Positions 36,191 through 44,471 of a DNA stretch of 49,028 nt are shown here, in pieces. This stretch comes from Variovorax sp. CF313 (GTDB lineage Bacteria > Pseudomonadota > Gammaproteobacteria > Burkholderiales > Burkholderiaceae_C). A program made the position numbers and the translations under genes. The stretch covers positions 1 to 49,028 of the forward strand of contig NZ_AKIW01000070.1 in assembly GCF_000282635.1 (NCBI RefSeq), given 5' to 3'. The notes below the pieces were generated by a model. That model was not told the origin of the DNA. It made no database searches and was given only the letters and a program-made list of their open reading frames with translations. Position 1 is the first letter of the stretch, and each line of letters starts with the position of its first letter.

Positions 36191-37195
36191 ATGGAGCGAA
36201 AAATTCTTGTCGTCGGCGATCCGCCGGCACTTGGCGGGCGGGTTCTGCCTTACGACGGTCCGATGTTCGGTCTGTATGGCCACCGCATCGCGTTGATAGG
36301 CGGCAGGGCCTACTGTGAGGGCTGCAACAGCGTGGGCATCATCGCCAAGGCAGGAGGGCCACGGCGTCTTCAATTCATTTCAGAGGCCGCGCTGGAAGGC
36401 GACGTGGTGATCTGCCACTGCCCGATGCCACAGCCCCTGCTTGCCACGCTGCAGCACACATCAACATACGATGACGGTGCGTGGTACGCCGCTGGAGCCG
36501 AACCGAGCGTGGCAGCAATGGCCATGTTGGTTGCCGCCGCGCCTTCGGAGATGGCGGCGTTGAAGAAAGTGGTGGATGCAGGTGTTGCGCACCCAGCCGA
36601 GGCCGAACAGACCGAAAACATCTGTCCCAACATGACGAACAAGGAGTTTGTGACCACGGTGCTGGAACTGCGCGACAAGGCGGTATCGCTCATTTCCGGG
36701 AAGCGGCTCCCCGAGTTGGAGCGATGGAATGAGGCTGATAGATCCCGAGTGAAAGATTGGTTTGGCGTGGCCGACCAGAGCACCCGCGAATACCTGCAAC
36801 AGGGCTTGAAGGCATGCGTGCAAGTGCTTCGAGGGCTCGATGCCAGAAACTTCGTGCGCTACTCGGAAACAGCACTCAAGCATGTCGGTTGCATCTTGCC
36901 GAGCAACGCGGATGATGCGGCTGCGGGTGTTTGCAAGCCAGATACCGCTACCCATACCATCGCGATCAATATCAAGTTCTGCGCGCTTCGCCCCATTTCT
37001 GCCGATCAGGATTCAAAGCTCTCAACGCTTATTCACGAGGTCACGCATTTCAACGACTGCTTTGGAAGCTTTGATGCTCTGTACTACCTTAGGTCTTCTC
37101 GCGAGGCCGCGAAAACAGACCCGCAAAGAATGCGAAGCAACGCTGATAGCATCGCTGGCTACGTGGTCTGGGACGAGGTTTTCCATGCTCGCTAG
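36191..37195 (+). CDS. PAAR-domain protein with M35 lysine-endopeptidase domain, candidate T6SS effector
   Basis: A 334-residue protein. Residues 1-95 are a PAAR domain (VVGDPPALGGRVLPYDG, GHRIALIGGRAYCEGC, ALEGDVVICHCPMPQP), the cone that caps a type VI secretion spike. The C-terminal half has an aspzincin (M35) site: His282-Glu283-x-x-His286, then Asp295 and Tyr298 in GSFDALYY. The nine-residue distance from second His to Asp and the following Tyr match fungal lysine-specific endopeptidases. Cysteines in the domain suggest disulfides and periplasmic or extracellular action. GC is visibly lower than in neighbours, suggesting transfer. No vgrG or other secretion gene is nearby. It overlaps the next gene by 11 bases. 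Confidence 0.82.
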   Translation: MERKILVVGDPPALGGRVLPYDGPMFGLYGHRIALIGGRAYCEGCNSVGIIAKAGGPRRLQFISEAALEGDVVICHCPMPQPLLATLQHTSTYDDGAWYAAGAEPSVAAMAMLVAAAPSEMAALKKVVDAGVAHPAEAEQTENICPNMTNKEFVTTVLELRDKAVSLISGKRLPELERWNEADRSRVKDWFGVADQSTREYLQQGLKACVQVLRGLDARNFVRYSETALKHVGCILPSNADDAAAGVCKPDTATHTIAINIKFCALRPISADQDSKLSTLIHEVTHFNDCFGSFDALYYLRSSREAAKTDPQRMRSNADSIAGYVVWDEVFHAR

Positions 37196-37649
37196 AGCAC
37201 TTTCAATACTGCTGACATTCACGATCTGTACCAACGCCTCGGCTTGCCAGTACATCGTCCAGACATCGCTCGCGTTCGGAGCGGGTACATCTGATCTGGA
37301 TAAAGCTCAAATAGTCAAGTTGGCTGCATGGATCGACGGCGCGACTTCACAGTACCCAAAATTCGATTACGCCTCAGTTGAAGCAGGCGCCTCGCTAAGA
37401 ACTCCGGATGAGCCACTGCGAAGGGCCGAGAAACGGGCGAAGCAACGAGCGGAGAGCGCCGCACGCGCGCTCAAAGCACTGTTCCCCACTGATATCCAGG
37501 TAAGGACTATTTCGCACCCTTACCGGGAGCAAATGGCCTACGGATCAAGCAATGACTTTGCCGTAGTACAGCTCTATCCCGATCAAAAGGCTTCTCCTTT
37601 GCCGGACTGCAACCCAGTCCCTACCCCCGGTTTTCAGCCCGGCCGTTAG
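37185..37649 (+). CDS. Small exported protein, candidate immunity factor
   Basis: A 154-residue protein with a signal peptide (MLARALSILLTFTICTNASA, then CQYIV; a lipoprotein is possible but the lipobox is poor). The mature part has an OmpA-C-terminal-like pattern: a helix LDKAQIVKLAAWID, a strand YASVEAGAS, and a basic helix RRAEKRAKQRAESAARALKALF followed by VRTISHPY, but it lacks the full peptidoglycan-binding motif. It overlaps the PAAR-protease gene by 11 bases and shares its low GC. Position and export fit an immunity protein for a periplasm-acting protease; no experimental basis is known to me. Confidence 0.65.
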   Translation: MLARALSILLTFTICTNASACQYIVQTSLAFGAGTSDLDKAQIVKLAAWIDGATSQYPKFDYASVEAGASLRTPDEPLRRAEKRAKQRAESAARALKALFPTDIQVRTISHPYREQMAYGSSNDFAVVQLYPDQKASPLPDCNPVPTPGFQPGR

Positions 37650-37761
37650 TCTTGGCCTGTTGATGCAGACCGGTGGGGAGCCGGCCCTCCTCATCACTGC
37701 CCGGTTGCCTGTCGGGCCGTAAACTGGTACGCATTCCCAGCCTTCATCGACGCCCAACGCC

Positions 37762-38508
37762 ATGACCCAGCCTCGACCGACAACGGCCTCCCCCGCCCTC
37801 GTTTCCGCCTTTGTGCCCAGCGGCACGCTGCGCGCCTCGATCAACCTCGGCAATCCGATCCTCGCCAACAAGGACGTCGCCACGGGTGAGCCTGTCGGCG
37901 TATCGATCGACCTTGCCCGCGAGTTCGCGCGGCGCCTTGGCGTGGGCGTCGAGCTGGTGGTGTTCGAGAAGGCCGCGGCCTCGGTGGACGCGGTGAAGAA
38001 CGAGAAAGCCGACATCGGCTTCTTCGCGGTCGATCCCGCGCGCAGCGAAGGGCTGCGCTTCACGGCACCCTACGTGCTGATCGAAGGCAGCTACCTCGTG
38101 CCCGAATCGTCGGCGCTGACCGACAACGCGCAGGTCGATGCCGAAGGCCATCGCATCTCGGTCGGCTCGGGCAGCGCCTACGACCTGTTCCTCACACGCG
38201 AGATCAAGGCCGCCGAGATCGTGCGCCTCCAGGGTGCCGGCCCTGCGCTCGCCGCATTGCGCGCGGGCCAGGTCGAGGTGGCAGCGGGCATCCGCCAGCT
38301 GCTCGAAGGCGAGGCTGCCCGCGCGCCGGGTGTGCGTGTGCTGCCTGGGCGCTTCATGGTGATCCAGCAGGCGATGGGTACGCCGGCCAGCCGGGGCGCC
38401 GAGGCGCAGGCGCTGCTTGCTGCCTTTGTCGAGGAGATGAAGGCTTCGGGCTTTGTTGCCGATGCGTTGAAACGCCATCGCATCGAGGGTGCAATCGTTG
38501 CGCCGTAG
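37762..38508 (+). CDS. Amino-acid-type solute-binding protein without signal peptide
   Basis: A 248-residue SBP_bac_3 fold: GTLRASINLGNPILANKD, VGVSIDLAREFARRLGVGVELV, KADIGFFAVDPARSEGLRFT and RISVGSGSAYDLFLTRE are in the right order. The N-terminus (MTQPRPTTASPALVSAF) has no signal sequence and no better upstream start is seen. It may be cytoplasmic, or be a retired receptor. No permease or ATPase is adjacent. Confidence 0.78.
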   Translation: MTQPRPTTASPALVSAFVPSGTLRASINLGNPILANKDVATGEPVGVSIDLAREFARRLGVGVELVVFEKAAASVDAVKNEKADIGFFAVDPARSEGLRFTAPYVLIEGSYLVPESSALTDNAQVDAEGHRISVGSGSAYDLFLTREIKAAEIVRLQGAGPALAALRAGQVEVAAGIRQLLEGEAARAPGVRVLPGRFMVIQQAMGTPASRGAEAQALLAAFVEEMKASGFVADALKRHRIEGAIVAP

Positions 38509-38556
38509 TTGAGCGCTCCTGTTCAGGGCGCGTGCACAGGCCACCGGGTACTTCCC

Positions 38557-38584
38557 TCCGCGAATGTCCCCGTCGGCGTGAGCG
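38557..38584. repeat. Dispersed intergenic repeat, second copy
   Basis: 38557-38571 is the exact reverse complement of 1-15 and 38568-38584 is identical to 24-40. It lies between a solute-binding protein gene and a convergent lipoprotein gene. The parts are rearranged relative to the copy at the left end, as expected of mosaic intergenic repeats. Confidence 0.6.
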
Positions 38585-38607
38585 ACGCCCCGAACACGCA
38601 GCGCGAA

Positions 38608-39018
38608 TCAAAGCTTGTACGCCTCCACAGGCCCTTGTGAGTAGAACAGGAAGTACCCTGTCTGCGTCTTGAAGCCGTTCTTCTGCCACCCAGGCGGCAC
38701 CTTGAAGATGCCGAGTTGGTCGCTCGAGATGCCGACGAAGGACGTGTTCTCCGTGTCGGTCGTGATGCGGCTCCAGCGCTCGCGCGTCACGGGCTGCATC
38801 TGCATCTTCGGCTCGCTCCATTCGGGCGTGCGCACCTTGTCGCGCATCACGTAGCGGTCGCCCTGCCGCTCGATCTTGACCAGTTCCTTGAGCGCACCGT
38901 TCTGCTTCACGGCGTAGACCCCGACCAGTTCGGCCTCTGGCCCGCCATTGCTTGCGCCGCAAGCGCCCAGCAACATGGCGCAAGCGCTCATGGCCAACCA
39001 TTTAAATGCTGTATTCAT
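38608..39018 (-). CDS. Small hypothetical lipoprotein
   Basis: A 136-residue protein with a lipoprotein signal (MNTAFKWLAMSACAMLLGAC; lipobox LLGAC). The mature part is beta-rich (GVYAVKQNGALKELVKIERQ, DRYVMRDKVRTPEW) with no family I can name. The start at 39018 puts the lipobox at the usual distance. It is 76 bases downstream of the M1 aminopeptidase on the same strand and may be cotranscribed. Confidence 0.7.
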   Translation of the reverse strand: MNTAFKWLAMSACAMLLGACGASNGGPEAELVGVYAVKQNGALKELVKIERQGDRYVMRDKVRTPEWSEPKMQMQPVTRERWSRITTDTENTSFVGISSDQLGIFKVPPGWQKNGFKTQTGYFLFYSQGPVEAYKL

Positions 39019-39094
39019 GATGATCCCGGTGTGATGAGGCGCGCGCCGCCCTGCAGGCATGCCGGACGGTGCGCGCCGGGGTTTCAAACAACGT

Positions 39095-41317
39095 TCAGCG
39101 CTTGAGGTTCTCGCGCAGCTTCAGGCCGCCCTGGAAGCGCAGCGCATGCGGGTACTCCTCCTTCTCCGCACCGGTGGCCACCGCCGCCATCTTCTGCTCG
39201 CTGACCTGCGTCTTGGCCAGCAGCGTCGCCGGCAGGTTCAGCACGCCCTTGATCTGGTCGTACTGCGCCTGCGTGATGCGCCCCACGCTCAGCAGCCGGA
39301 ACGCATCGCGCTCGATGTTCAGCAGCAGCGGCTTGTTGCCGGCAAAGCTCTGCGCCTTGGCCAGCAGCGCACTCCACGACTGCGCGCTGTAGTTGCTCAC
39401 GTAGTAGTCCTGCCCGGTCGGCCCGGCCAGCACCGCCGTGCAGCCAGGCAGTTCCACCTGCGTGCTGTTGTTCGACATCACGAAGGTCTTGCGCTGGTCC
39501 ATCGCGTCGCCGTACGCCAGCGTGACGGGGATGGTCCACGTCGAGGCCGGGTACACGTTCTGGTTGGGGAACGACTCCTGCGTGATGTTCACGTAGGTGC
39601 TGTTGCCCGCGCACTGCGCGTCCACCGTGAGCAGCGGAATGCCGGTCTGGCGGATCAGGCTGTCGCCGATCTCGCTGACCTTCTTGTCGGTCGCCTTCTC
39701 CAGCGAACTCCACAGGCGCGAAGGCGTGACGTTGCCGAACGCGTAGTCCTTCAGGTAGATCTGCAGGCCCTTCTGCATCGCCTCTTCGCCGATGTAGTTC
39801 TGGATGGTCTCCAGCACGTGGCTGCCCTTGTTGTAGACGAAGATCGACGGGCTGATGAAGCCGAACGAACCCGCATCGTTGAGGTTGCGCTGCACCGGCA
39901 CGGCCGTGCTTTTCAGGTCGGCCACGATCACGTTGTGCTTGTCCAGCACGTAGTCGGAGAAGCTGTAGTACTCGGGGTGGAACTTGATCGTGGTGCGGCG
40001 TTCGAACCAGCGCGCAAACGATTCGTTGAGCCACACGTTGTCCCACCAGTCGAGCGTGACCAGGTCGCCGAACCACTGGTGCGCCACCTCGTGCGTCACC
40101 ACCGTCACCGAGTACAGCGTCGGCGTGTCGCCCGGCTTGGTCAGCACGCGGTCGGCGAACTCGAAGATCGAGCCCCAGTTCTCCATGCCGCCGAAGCCGG
40201 TGTTGGGCTTGTTGTCGTAGCTGTCGTTGGCCGCGACGGTGTCGAACTTCTTGAAGGGCAGCGGGATGCCGGTGTACTTGTAGTAGTAGTCCATCGACAC
40301 CTTGGTCCACTCCATCGCGAACTTCGCCCAGTCGGAGCGGCCCGGCGGCGTGAACCAGCGCAGCGGCATGTCGCTGCCGTCGAGCGGGTTCTTGAAGGTG
40401 TCGGCCAGGATGTCGAACTTGCCGCCGCCGAAGAAGGCCAGGTACATCGGCATCGAGGGCGTCTTCTCGAAGGCCACGCGCTGGTAGCCGTCGGGCAGCT
40501 TCGTCGCCTCGGTCTGCGCGCCGTTCGACACGGTCTTCCAGTCACCCGGCACCTCGGCCGAGATCTCGAAGGTGTGGCGGAAGGCCGGCTCGTCCCAGCC
40601 CGGGAACCACTGGCGCGCATAGTTGGTTTCGCCCTGCGTCACGATGGCGTCGCTGCTCACGCCTTCGGGTGTGGAAAGGCCCACCTTGAAGACGCCGGTG
40701 GCGGCCGAGCAGAACGGGTTGCGCGCCACTTCGGCGGGTGGGCAGTACTCGGCATCGGAGAACTGGATCTTGCCGTCCCACTCCATGTGCAGCAGGTACT
40801 TCCCCTTGGCGATCTGGCCGTCGTTCAGGCGCAGCTGCACGAAGTCGCCGAGCGTCTGCGGCGTGGGGATCAGCGGGATCGCCTCGCCGGGTTTCGACAC
40901 CTTGCGCAGCGTGGTGCGGCCCTTGGCAAAGTTCAGGTTATGCGCGGCGACGACGATGGCATCGACCGGCTTGAGCACCTCGATCTCCACGTCGCCGCGG
41001 CCCACGAAGGTCTTGAGCGCCGCATCGGGGCGGAACCACAGCTTGTAGTTGCTCGGCCAGACGGTGTCGGGCAGTTCGATGGGTTTGGCCGTGCGGTCGA
41101 CCGCCGCCACGGTGGGCGCGCCATCGTCGGGTGCCTTCGCCGTGGGATCGGACGCCGGAGCGGAAGCGACCGGCTCCGATGGCGCACCGAGACCGACGCC
41201 TGCGCCACCGAGCGAACCGCCACCACTGTCTCCACCGCCACCGCATGCCGTCAGCACGGCAAGGGTCACCGCCGTGATGGCAAGATGATTGACGACGGGT
41301 GTACTGAATTTTTTCAT
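39095..41317 (-). CDS. M1 family aminopeptidase, lipoprotein
   Basis: A 740-residue zinc aminopeptidase. It has a lipoprotein signal (lipobox LTAC near residue 25) followed by a Gly/Ser/Pro-rich linker. The exopeptidase motif is GGMENWG. The zinc site is His409-Glu410-x-x-His413 with Glu432 eighteen residues on, and the following WLNESFARWFE is typical. Tyr for transition-state contact is expected in the later segment. It removes N-terminal residues from peptides, probably at the periplasmic face of a membrane rather than in the cytoplasm like PepN. GAGG precedes the ATG. Confidence 0.9.
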   Translation of the reverse strand: MKKFSTPVVNHLAITAVTLAVLTACGGGGDSGGGSLGGAGVGLGAPSEPVASAPASDPTAKAPDDGAPTVAAVDRTAKPIELPDTVWPSNYKLWFRPDAALKTFVGRGDVEIEVLKPVDAIVVAAHNLNFAKGRTTLRKVSKPGEAIPLIPTPQTLGDFVQLRLNDGQIAKGKYLLHMEWDGKIQFSDAEYCPPAEVARNPFCSAATGVFKVGLSTPEGVSSDAIVTQGETNYARQWFPGWDEPAFRHTFEISAEVPGDWKTVSNGAQTEATKLPDGYQRVAFEKTPSMPMYLAFFGGGKFDILADTFKNPLDGSDMPLRWFTPPGRSDWAKFAMEWTKVSMDYYYKYTGIPLPFKKFDTVAANDSYDNKPNTGFGGMENWGSIFEFADRVLTKPGDTPTLYSVTVVTHEVAHQWFGDLVTLDWWDNVWLNESFARWFERRTTIKFHPEYYSFSDYVLDKHNVIVADLKSTAVPVQRNLNDAGSFGFISPSIFVYNKGSHVLETIQNYIGEEAMQKGLQIYLKDYAFGNVTPSRLWSSLEKATDKKVSEIGDSLIRQTGIPLLTVDAQCAGNSTYVNITQESFPNQNVYPASTWTIPVTLAYGDAMDQRKTFVMSNNSTQVELPGCTAVLAGPTGQDYYVSNYSAQSWSALLAKAQSFAGNKPLLLNIERDAFRLLSVGRITQAQYDQIKGVLNLPATLLAKTQVSEQKMAAVATGAEKEEYPHALRFQGGLKLRENLKR

Positions 41318-41956
41318 GATCGCCTCTGGGTACTCTTGGTAAGAAGAAACATGCGCCGCCCCGCATGCACCGGCGGATAGCCGGCGATGCGCGTGACGCG
41401 CGCGGTGATGAGATGAACAACGGGGTTATCTGAAAGAAAAGGGCAACACGATGCCCTCCCGGCGAACGCTTGCGTTCGTCAGGACCACACGGTCATGCAA
41501 AGGCACACCGCGCAAGAAGCGGTGGTCCCAGGATGCGGGGCGTAAGAGGTTCCATTCCCGTCGAAACGCGGGGTGGTGGGATGCGAACGCGGGCTTGTAG
41601 CGCGAAGGCTTGCGTTCAGTGCCCGGATATCGAAGCGGTGCGTTTGCGCGAAGTGCAAGCGGCACGGGCCATCTCGGCGATGGCAAGACTCTCTGCGGCT
41701 CTTGTCGTTGATTTCACGCGCATTCCCTCGTCCATTGGTGTGCGCTCAGTTTTATCTGATCGCACACATTCGCTCAACGGATCGCGGAACTTTTCCCTCT
41801 CAAAATGTTCGCGCGCGATAGGCCGAATGGAGTCACCGCACATCGCGTGTGCCATGCGGTACGAAGATGGTTCATCGCATGCGTCGCCTGCCGCGTATGC
41901 CGCGCGCATTCGCTGTGACCTTGCAGCCACAGCATCGGATTTCTGCGGCGGAACAG
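41318..41956. other. 639-base stretch without a convincing gene, with an inverted repeat
   Basis: Open frames here (for example 41426-41686 minus and 41470-42021 plus) show no family features and poor codon character. One feature stands out: GTGTGCG at 41738-41744 and CGCACAC at 41761-41767 are perfect 7-base arms 16 bases apart, in an AT-richer setting resembling an operator. On the minus strand GTTCCGCGATCCG lies just upstream of it. It may be the leader of the aminopeptidase gene or the remnant of a lost regulator of the adjacent MFS-porin operon. Confidence 0.45.
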
Positions 41957-43273
41957 CTATGAAGCCTGCGACTGAGACACGCCCACTGCCGGCGGCGTAC
42001 GGTCCCGCAGCCACAGCATGAAGCCGCAGCCGAACACCACCACCTGCGTGCCGATCAGCAGCGCAAAGCCCGCGAAGAAGCCCGAGGCGGAGGCGGCCGA
42101 AGCCGCGGCCGCGCCCGATGCGCCCGAACCATGCGACACAGCGCTGATCACGCCGCCCATCAACGCCGGCATGAAGCCCGCCACCAGGCTGCCGGCGCCA
42201 TTGGTCACGCCGAACGCACTGGCCGTGTGCTCGGGCCGCGAGCAGTACTGCACCGTGCTCGGAATGGCTGGGCTCTGCAGGCCCCAGAAGAAATTGGCCG
42301 CCACGAGGCAGCACGCCGCCGCATACGGGTCGCTCGCGTTGATGGCCATCAACACCGACAGCGCCACGCCCGCGCTCGCGCCCATGAAGATGAAGGGCAC
42401 GCGCTCGCGCCCGACCTTGTCGATCAGCACGCCGCCCACGAACACCGCGAGCACGGTGGCGTACTGCGGCAGCGAGGCCAGCCAGCCCATCTCGCGCATC
42501 GAGAAGCCGCGCGCCTCGCGCAGGTAGGTCGGCAGCCAGTTGCTGCTGCCCCACAGGTAGGCGAGCGCGGCCGAGGTCAGCAGCGTGATGAGGAACAGAT
42601 GCCGCGTGTGCAGCGCACCCTTCACGATGCCGCCCACGCGCGCCATCGCCTCGCCGAACGACGAAGGCTTGACACCGTCGGCATGCGCGGGCGGCATGCG
42701 CACGAAGGCCAGCACCAGCGGAATGCCGAGCACGATGTTCAGCACACCGAGCACGTGGAACGAGGTGTCCCACGCGAACCGGGTGAGCAGCCAGCCCACC
42801 AGCGGATAACCGATGGCCAGCCCCAGCCCCGTGCCCATGTTGACGAAGGCGTTGGGCTTGCCGTTCTCGTCGCTGCGGAAATGCGCCTTGATGTACGACG
42901 AGGCCAGCGAGAACAGCGGCCCTTCCGAAACGCCCAGCAGCACGCGCGAGGCCAGCAGCAGGCCGTAGCTGTGGAGCATCGGCGAGGCCCACGTCACCAC
43001 GCCCCAGAGGATCAGCCCATAGACCAGGCTGCGCCGCACCCCGAACAAGGCCGAGCAGAACGGCGTGAGCACGAAAGCCGACACGCCATAGCCCAGCATG
43101 AAGGCCGTCGCCAGGAAGCCCTGGCTCACGCGGTCGGTGGCGGCGATGCCCACGTGGTTCAGGAACGCGGCATCGGTGATCAGTACCGCGATGTTGATGC
43201 GGTCCACGTAGGAGATCGCAACGATCACGAACAGCGTGAGGACGCCGTACCAACGAAAGTTCTTGCTCTGCAT
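41957..43273 (-). CDS. MFS transporter, anion:cation symporter (ACS) type
   Basis: A 438-residue twelve-helix carrier. The N-terminus FRWYGVLTLFVIVAISYVDRINIAV and the loop FGVRRSLVYGLILWG followed by LLLASRVLLGVSEGP are typical of ACS-family importers of organic anions such as glucarate or phthalate. Substrate is unknown. It ends a minus-strand run of seven genes (Bug receptor, monooxygenase, small HTH, Rieske oxygenase, reductase, porin, this carrier), so it probably imports the aromatic acid handled by the oxygenases. AGGA lies upstream of its ATG. Confidence 0.9.
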   Translation of the reverse strand: MQSKNFRWYGVLTLFVIVAISYVDRINIAVLITDAAFLNHVGIAATDRVSQGFLATAFMLGYGVSAFVLTPFCSALFGVRRSLVYGLILWGVVTWASPMLHSYGLLLASRVLLGVSEGPLFSLASSYIKAHFRSDENGKPNAFVNMGTGLGLAIGYPLVGWLLTRFAWDTSFHVLGVLNIVLGIPLVLAFVRMPPAHADGVKPSSFGEAMARVGGIVKGALHTRHLFLITLLTSAALAYLWGSSNWLPTYLREARGFSMREMGWLASLPQYATVLAVFVGGVLIDKVGRERVPFIFMGASAGVALSVLMAINASDPYAAACCLVAANFFWGLQSPAIPSTVQYCSRPEHTASAFGVTNGAGSLVAGFMPALMGGVISAVSHGSGASGAAAASAASASGFFAGFALLIGTQVVVFGCGFMLWLRDRTPPAVGVSQSQAS

Positions 43274-43315
43274 GATCTGTCCTGCCGGTGTGAGGGTGAT
43301 GACGCGCCTGCGCGC

Positions 43316-44422
43316 CTAGAACATGTGGCGCATGCCGAACTCGGTGCCGCTGGAGGCGCGGTTCGGCATGGTGATCGCGCCCGCCAGGGCCTGCGATGCA
43401 CCGTTCTTGTTGCTGATGCGCGCGATGGTGGCGTACAGCGCCGTGCGCTTCGACAGGTTGTGCACATAGCCGATGGCCAGCTTCGACGACGTGGGCTTGA
43501 GCGCCGCGTTGGCGGGCTCGAGCTTGTAGCGTGCATACGAGGCCTTGATCTCTCCCGGCCCGATGGGCAGATGGAAGCCGATGAGCGCGCCCTTGGCGTC
43601 GGTGCTCCCCTTCGATTCCTTGTACAGCTCGCTCGTGAGCTTGAGGTTCATGAGCGAGGCATCGAAGGTATAGGCCGCGCCGAGGTTGGTCACGCGCAGG
43701 TCGCCGCTCGCGTAGCGCGTGCGGCCGGTGGCCAGGGCCACGTTGAGTCCGCCGCTCTGGTAGCCGAAGCGCGCGCCGGTATGCTCGCCGTCGTGCTTGT
43801 TCGACGCCAGCGTGTTCGGCAGCACCGAGTTGGAAGCGTTCTCGCCCATGGCATACATCACCTGCCCGTAGAAGCCGCCAAGATTGGCCGGCAGGAAGTA
43901 GCCGACGCTGTTCGACGCGCGCGTGCCGGTGGGTGCCACCAGGCCGCCGAGGCCCGAGAAATAGATCTGGTTGGCGCCGATGCCGCCACCCGTGCCGAAG
44001 GGATCGAAGATGGCCGTGTTCCAGAACGCCGGCACGTAGTCGCGCCCCAGCCGCACTTCGCCGAAGGGGCCCGCAAGGCTCACCGTCGAGCGGCGATTGA
44101 AGCTCAGGATGCCCGCGGTGCCGTTGCCGCTGGCCTGGTTGTTCGAGTTCGACGGAAAGCCCTGCCCGCTGTCGTTCTGCAGGCCCATCTCCATCCAGAA
44201 GTTGGCAGAGTAGCCGCCGCCCAGGTCTTCGGTGCCGCGAAAGCCCAGGCGGCTGAACATGTTGCCGCTGTTGGTCAGCTGCGTCTTGTGGGCCGAACCG
44301 TCGCCGCTGCCCGTGGTATAGGTGACGGCGGCATCGACCACGCCGAAGAGCGTGACGGAAGATTGGGCCAGCGCTGCGCCAGCCGCGGTGGCCGCAGCCA
44401 TCGCGATCAAGTACTTTTTCAT
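43316..44422 (-). CDS. Outer-membrane porin, Burkholderiales type
   Basis: A 368-residue general porin. The signal peptide MKKYLIAMAAATAAGAALA precedes QSSVTLFGVVDAAVTY, the conserved first strand. The eyelet-region pattern SRLGFRGTEDLGGGYSANFWMEMG is clear and the protein ends in an aromatic residue (MRHMF), as needed for outer-membrane insertion. It lies 42 bases upstream of the MFS gene and 49 after the reductase gene, so it probably serves outer-membrane entry of the operon's substrate. Confidence 0.92.
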   Translation of the reverse strand: MKKYLIAMAAATAAGAALAQSSVTLFGVVDAAVTYTTGSGDGSAHKTQLTNSGNMFSRLGFRGTEDLGGGYSANFWMEMGLQNDSGQGFPSNSNNQASGNGTAGILSFNRRSTVSLAGPFGEVRLGRDYVPAFWNTAIFDPFGTGGGIGANQIYFSGLGGLVAPTGTRASNSVGYFLPANLGGFYGQVMYAMGENASNSVLPNTLASNKHDGEHTGARFGYQSGGLNVALATGRTRYASGDLRVTNLGAAYTFDASLMNLKLTSELYKESKGSTDAKGALIGFHLPIGPGEIKASYARYKLEPANAALKPTSSKLAIGYVHNLSKRTALYATIARISNKNGASQALAGAITMPNRASSGTEFGMRHMF

Positions 44423-44471
44423 TGAATGTCTCGGTTGGTTTTTCTCGGCCGTCTTTGGGTTGTGGCCTTGT

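Noticed and set aside
35907..36230. A 107-residue minus-strand frame before the PAAR gene
   Set aside because: It overlaps the PAAR start, has no ribosome site and no family features.
39059..41380. A 773-residue plus-strand open frame over the M1 aminopeptidase
   Set aside because: It is antisense to a gene with perfect HExxH-x18-E and GGMEN motifs; its own translation has no family features.
41470..42021. A 183-residue plus-strand frame in the gap before the MFS gene
   Set aside because: It has no recognisable motif or ribosome site and runs into the antisense of the MFS gene. The 86-residue minus frame at 41426-41686 fails for the same reasons.
42131..44425. A 764-residue plus-strand open frame over the MFS and porin genes
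   Set aside because: It is antisense to two clear genes with signal peptide and membrane patterns; no homology-like segment is visible.
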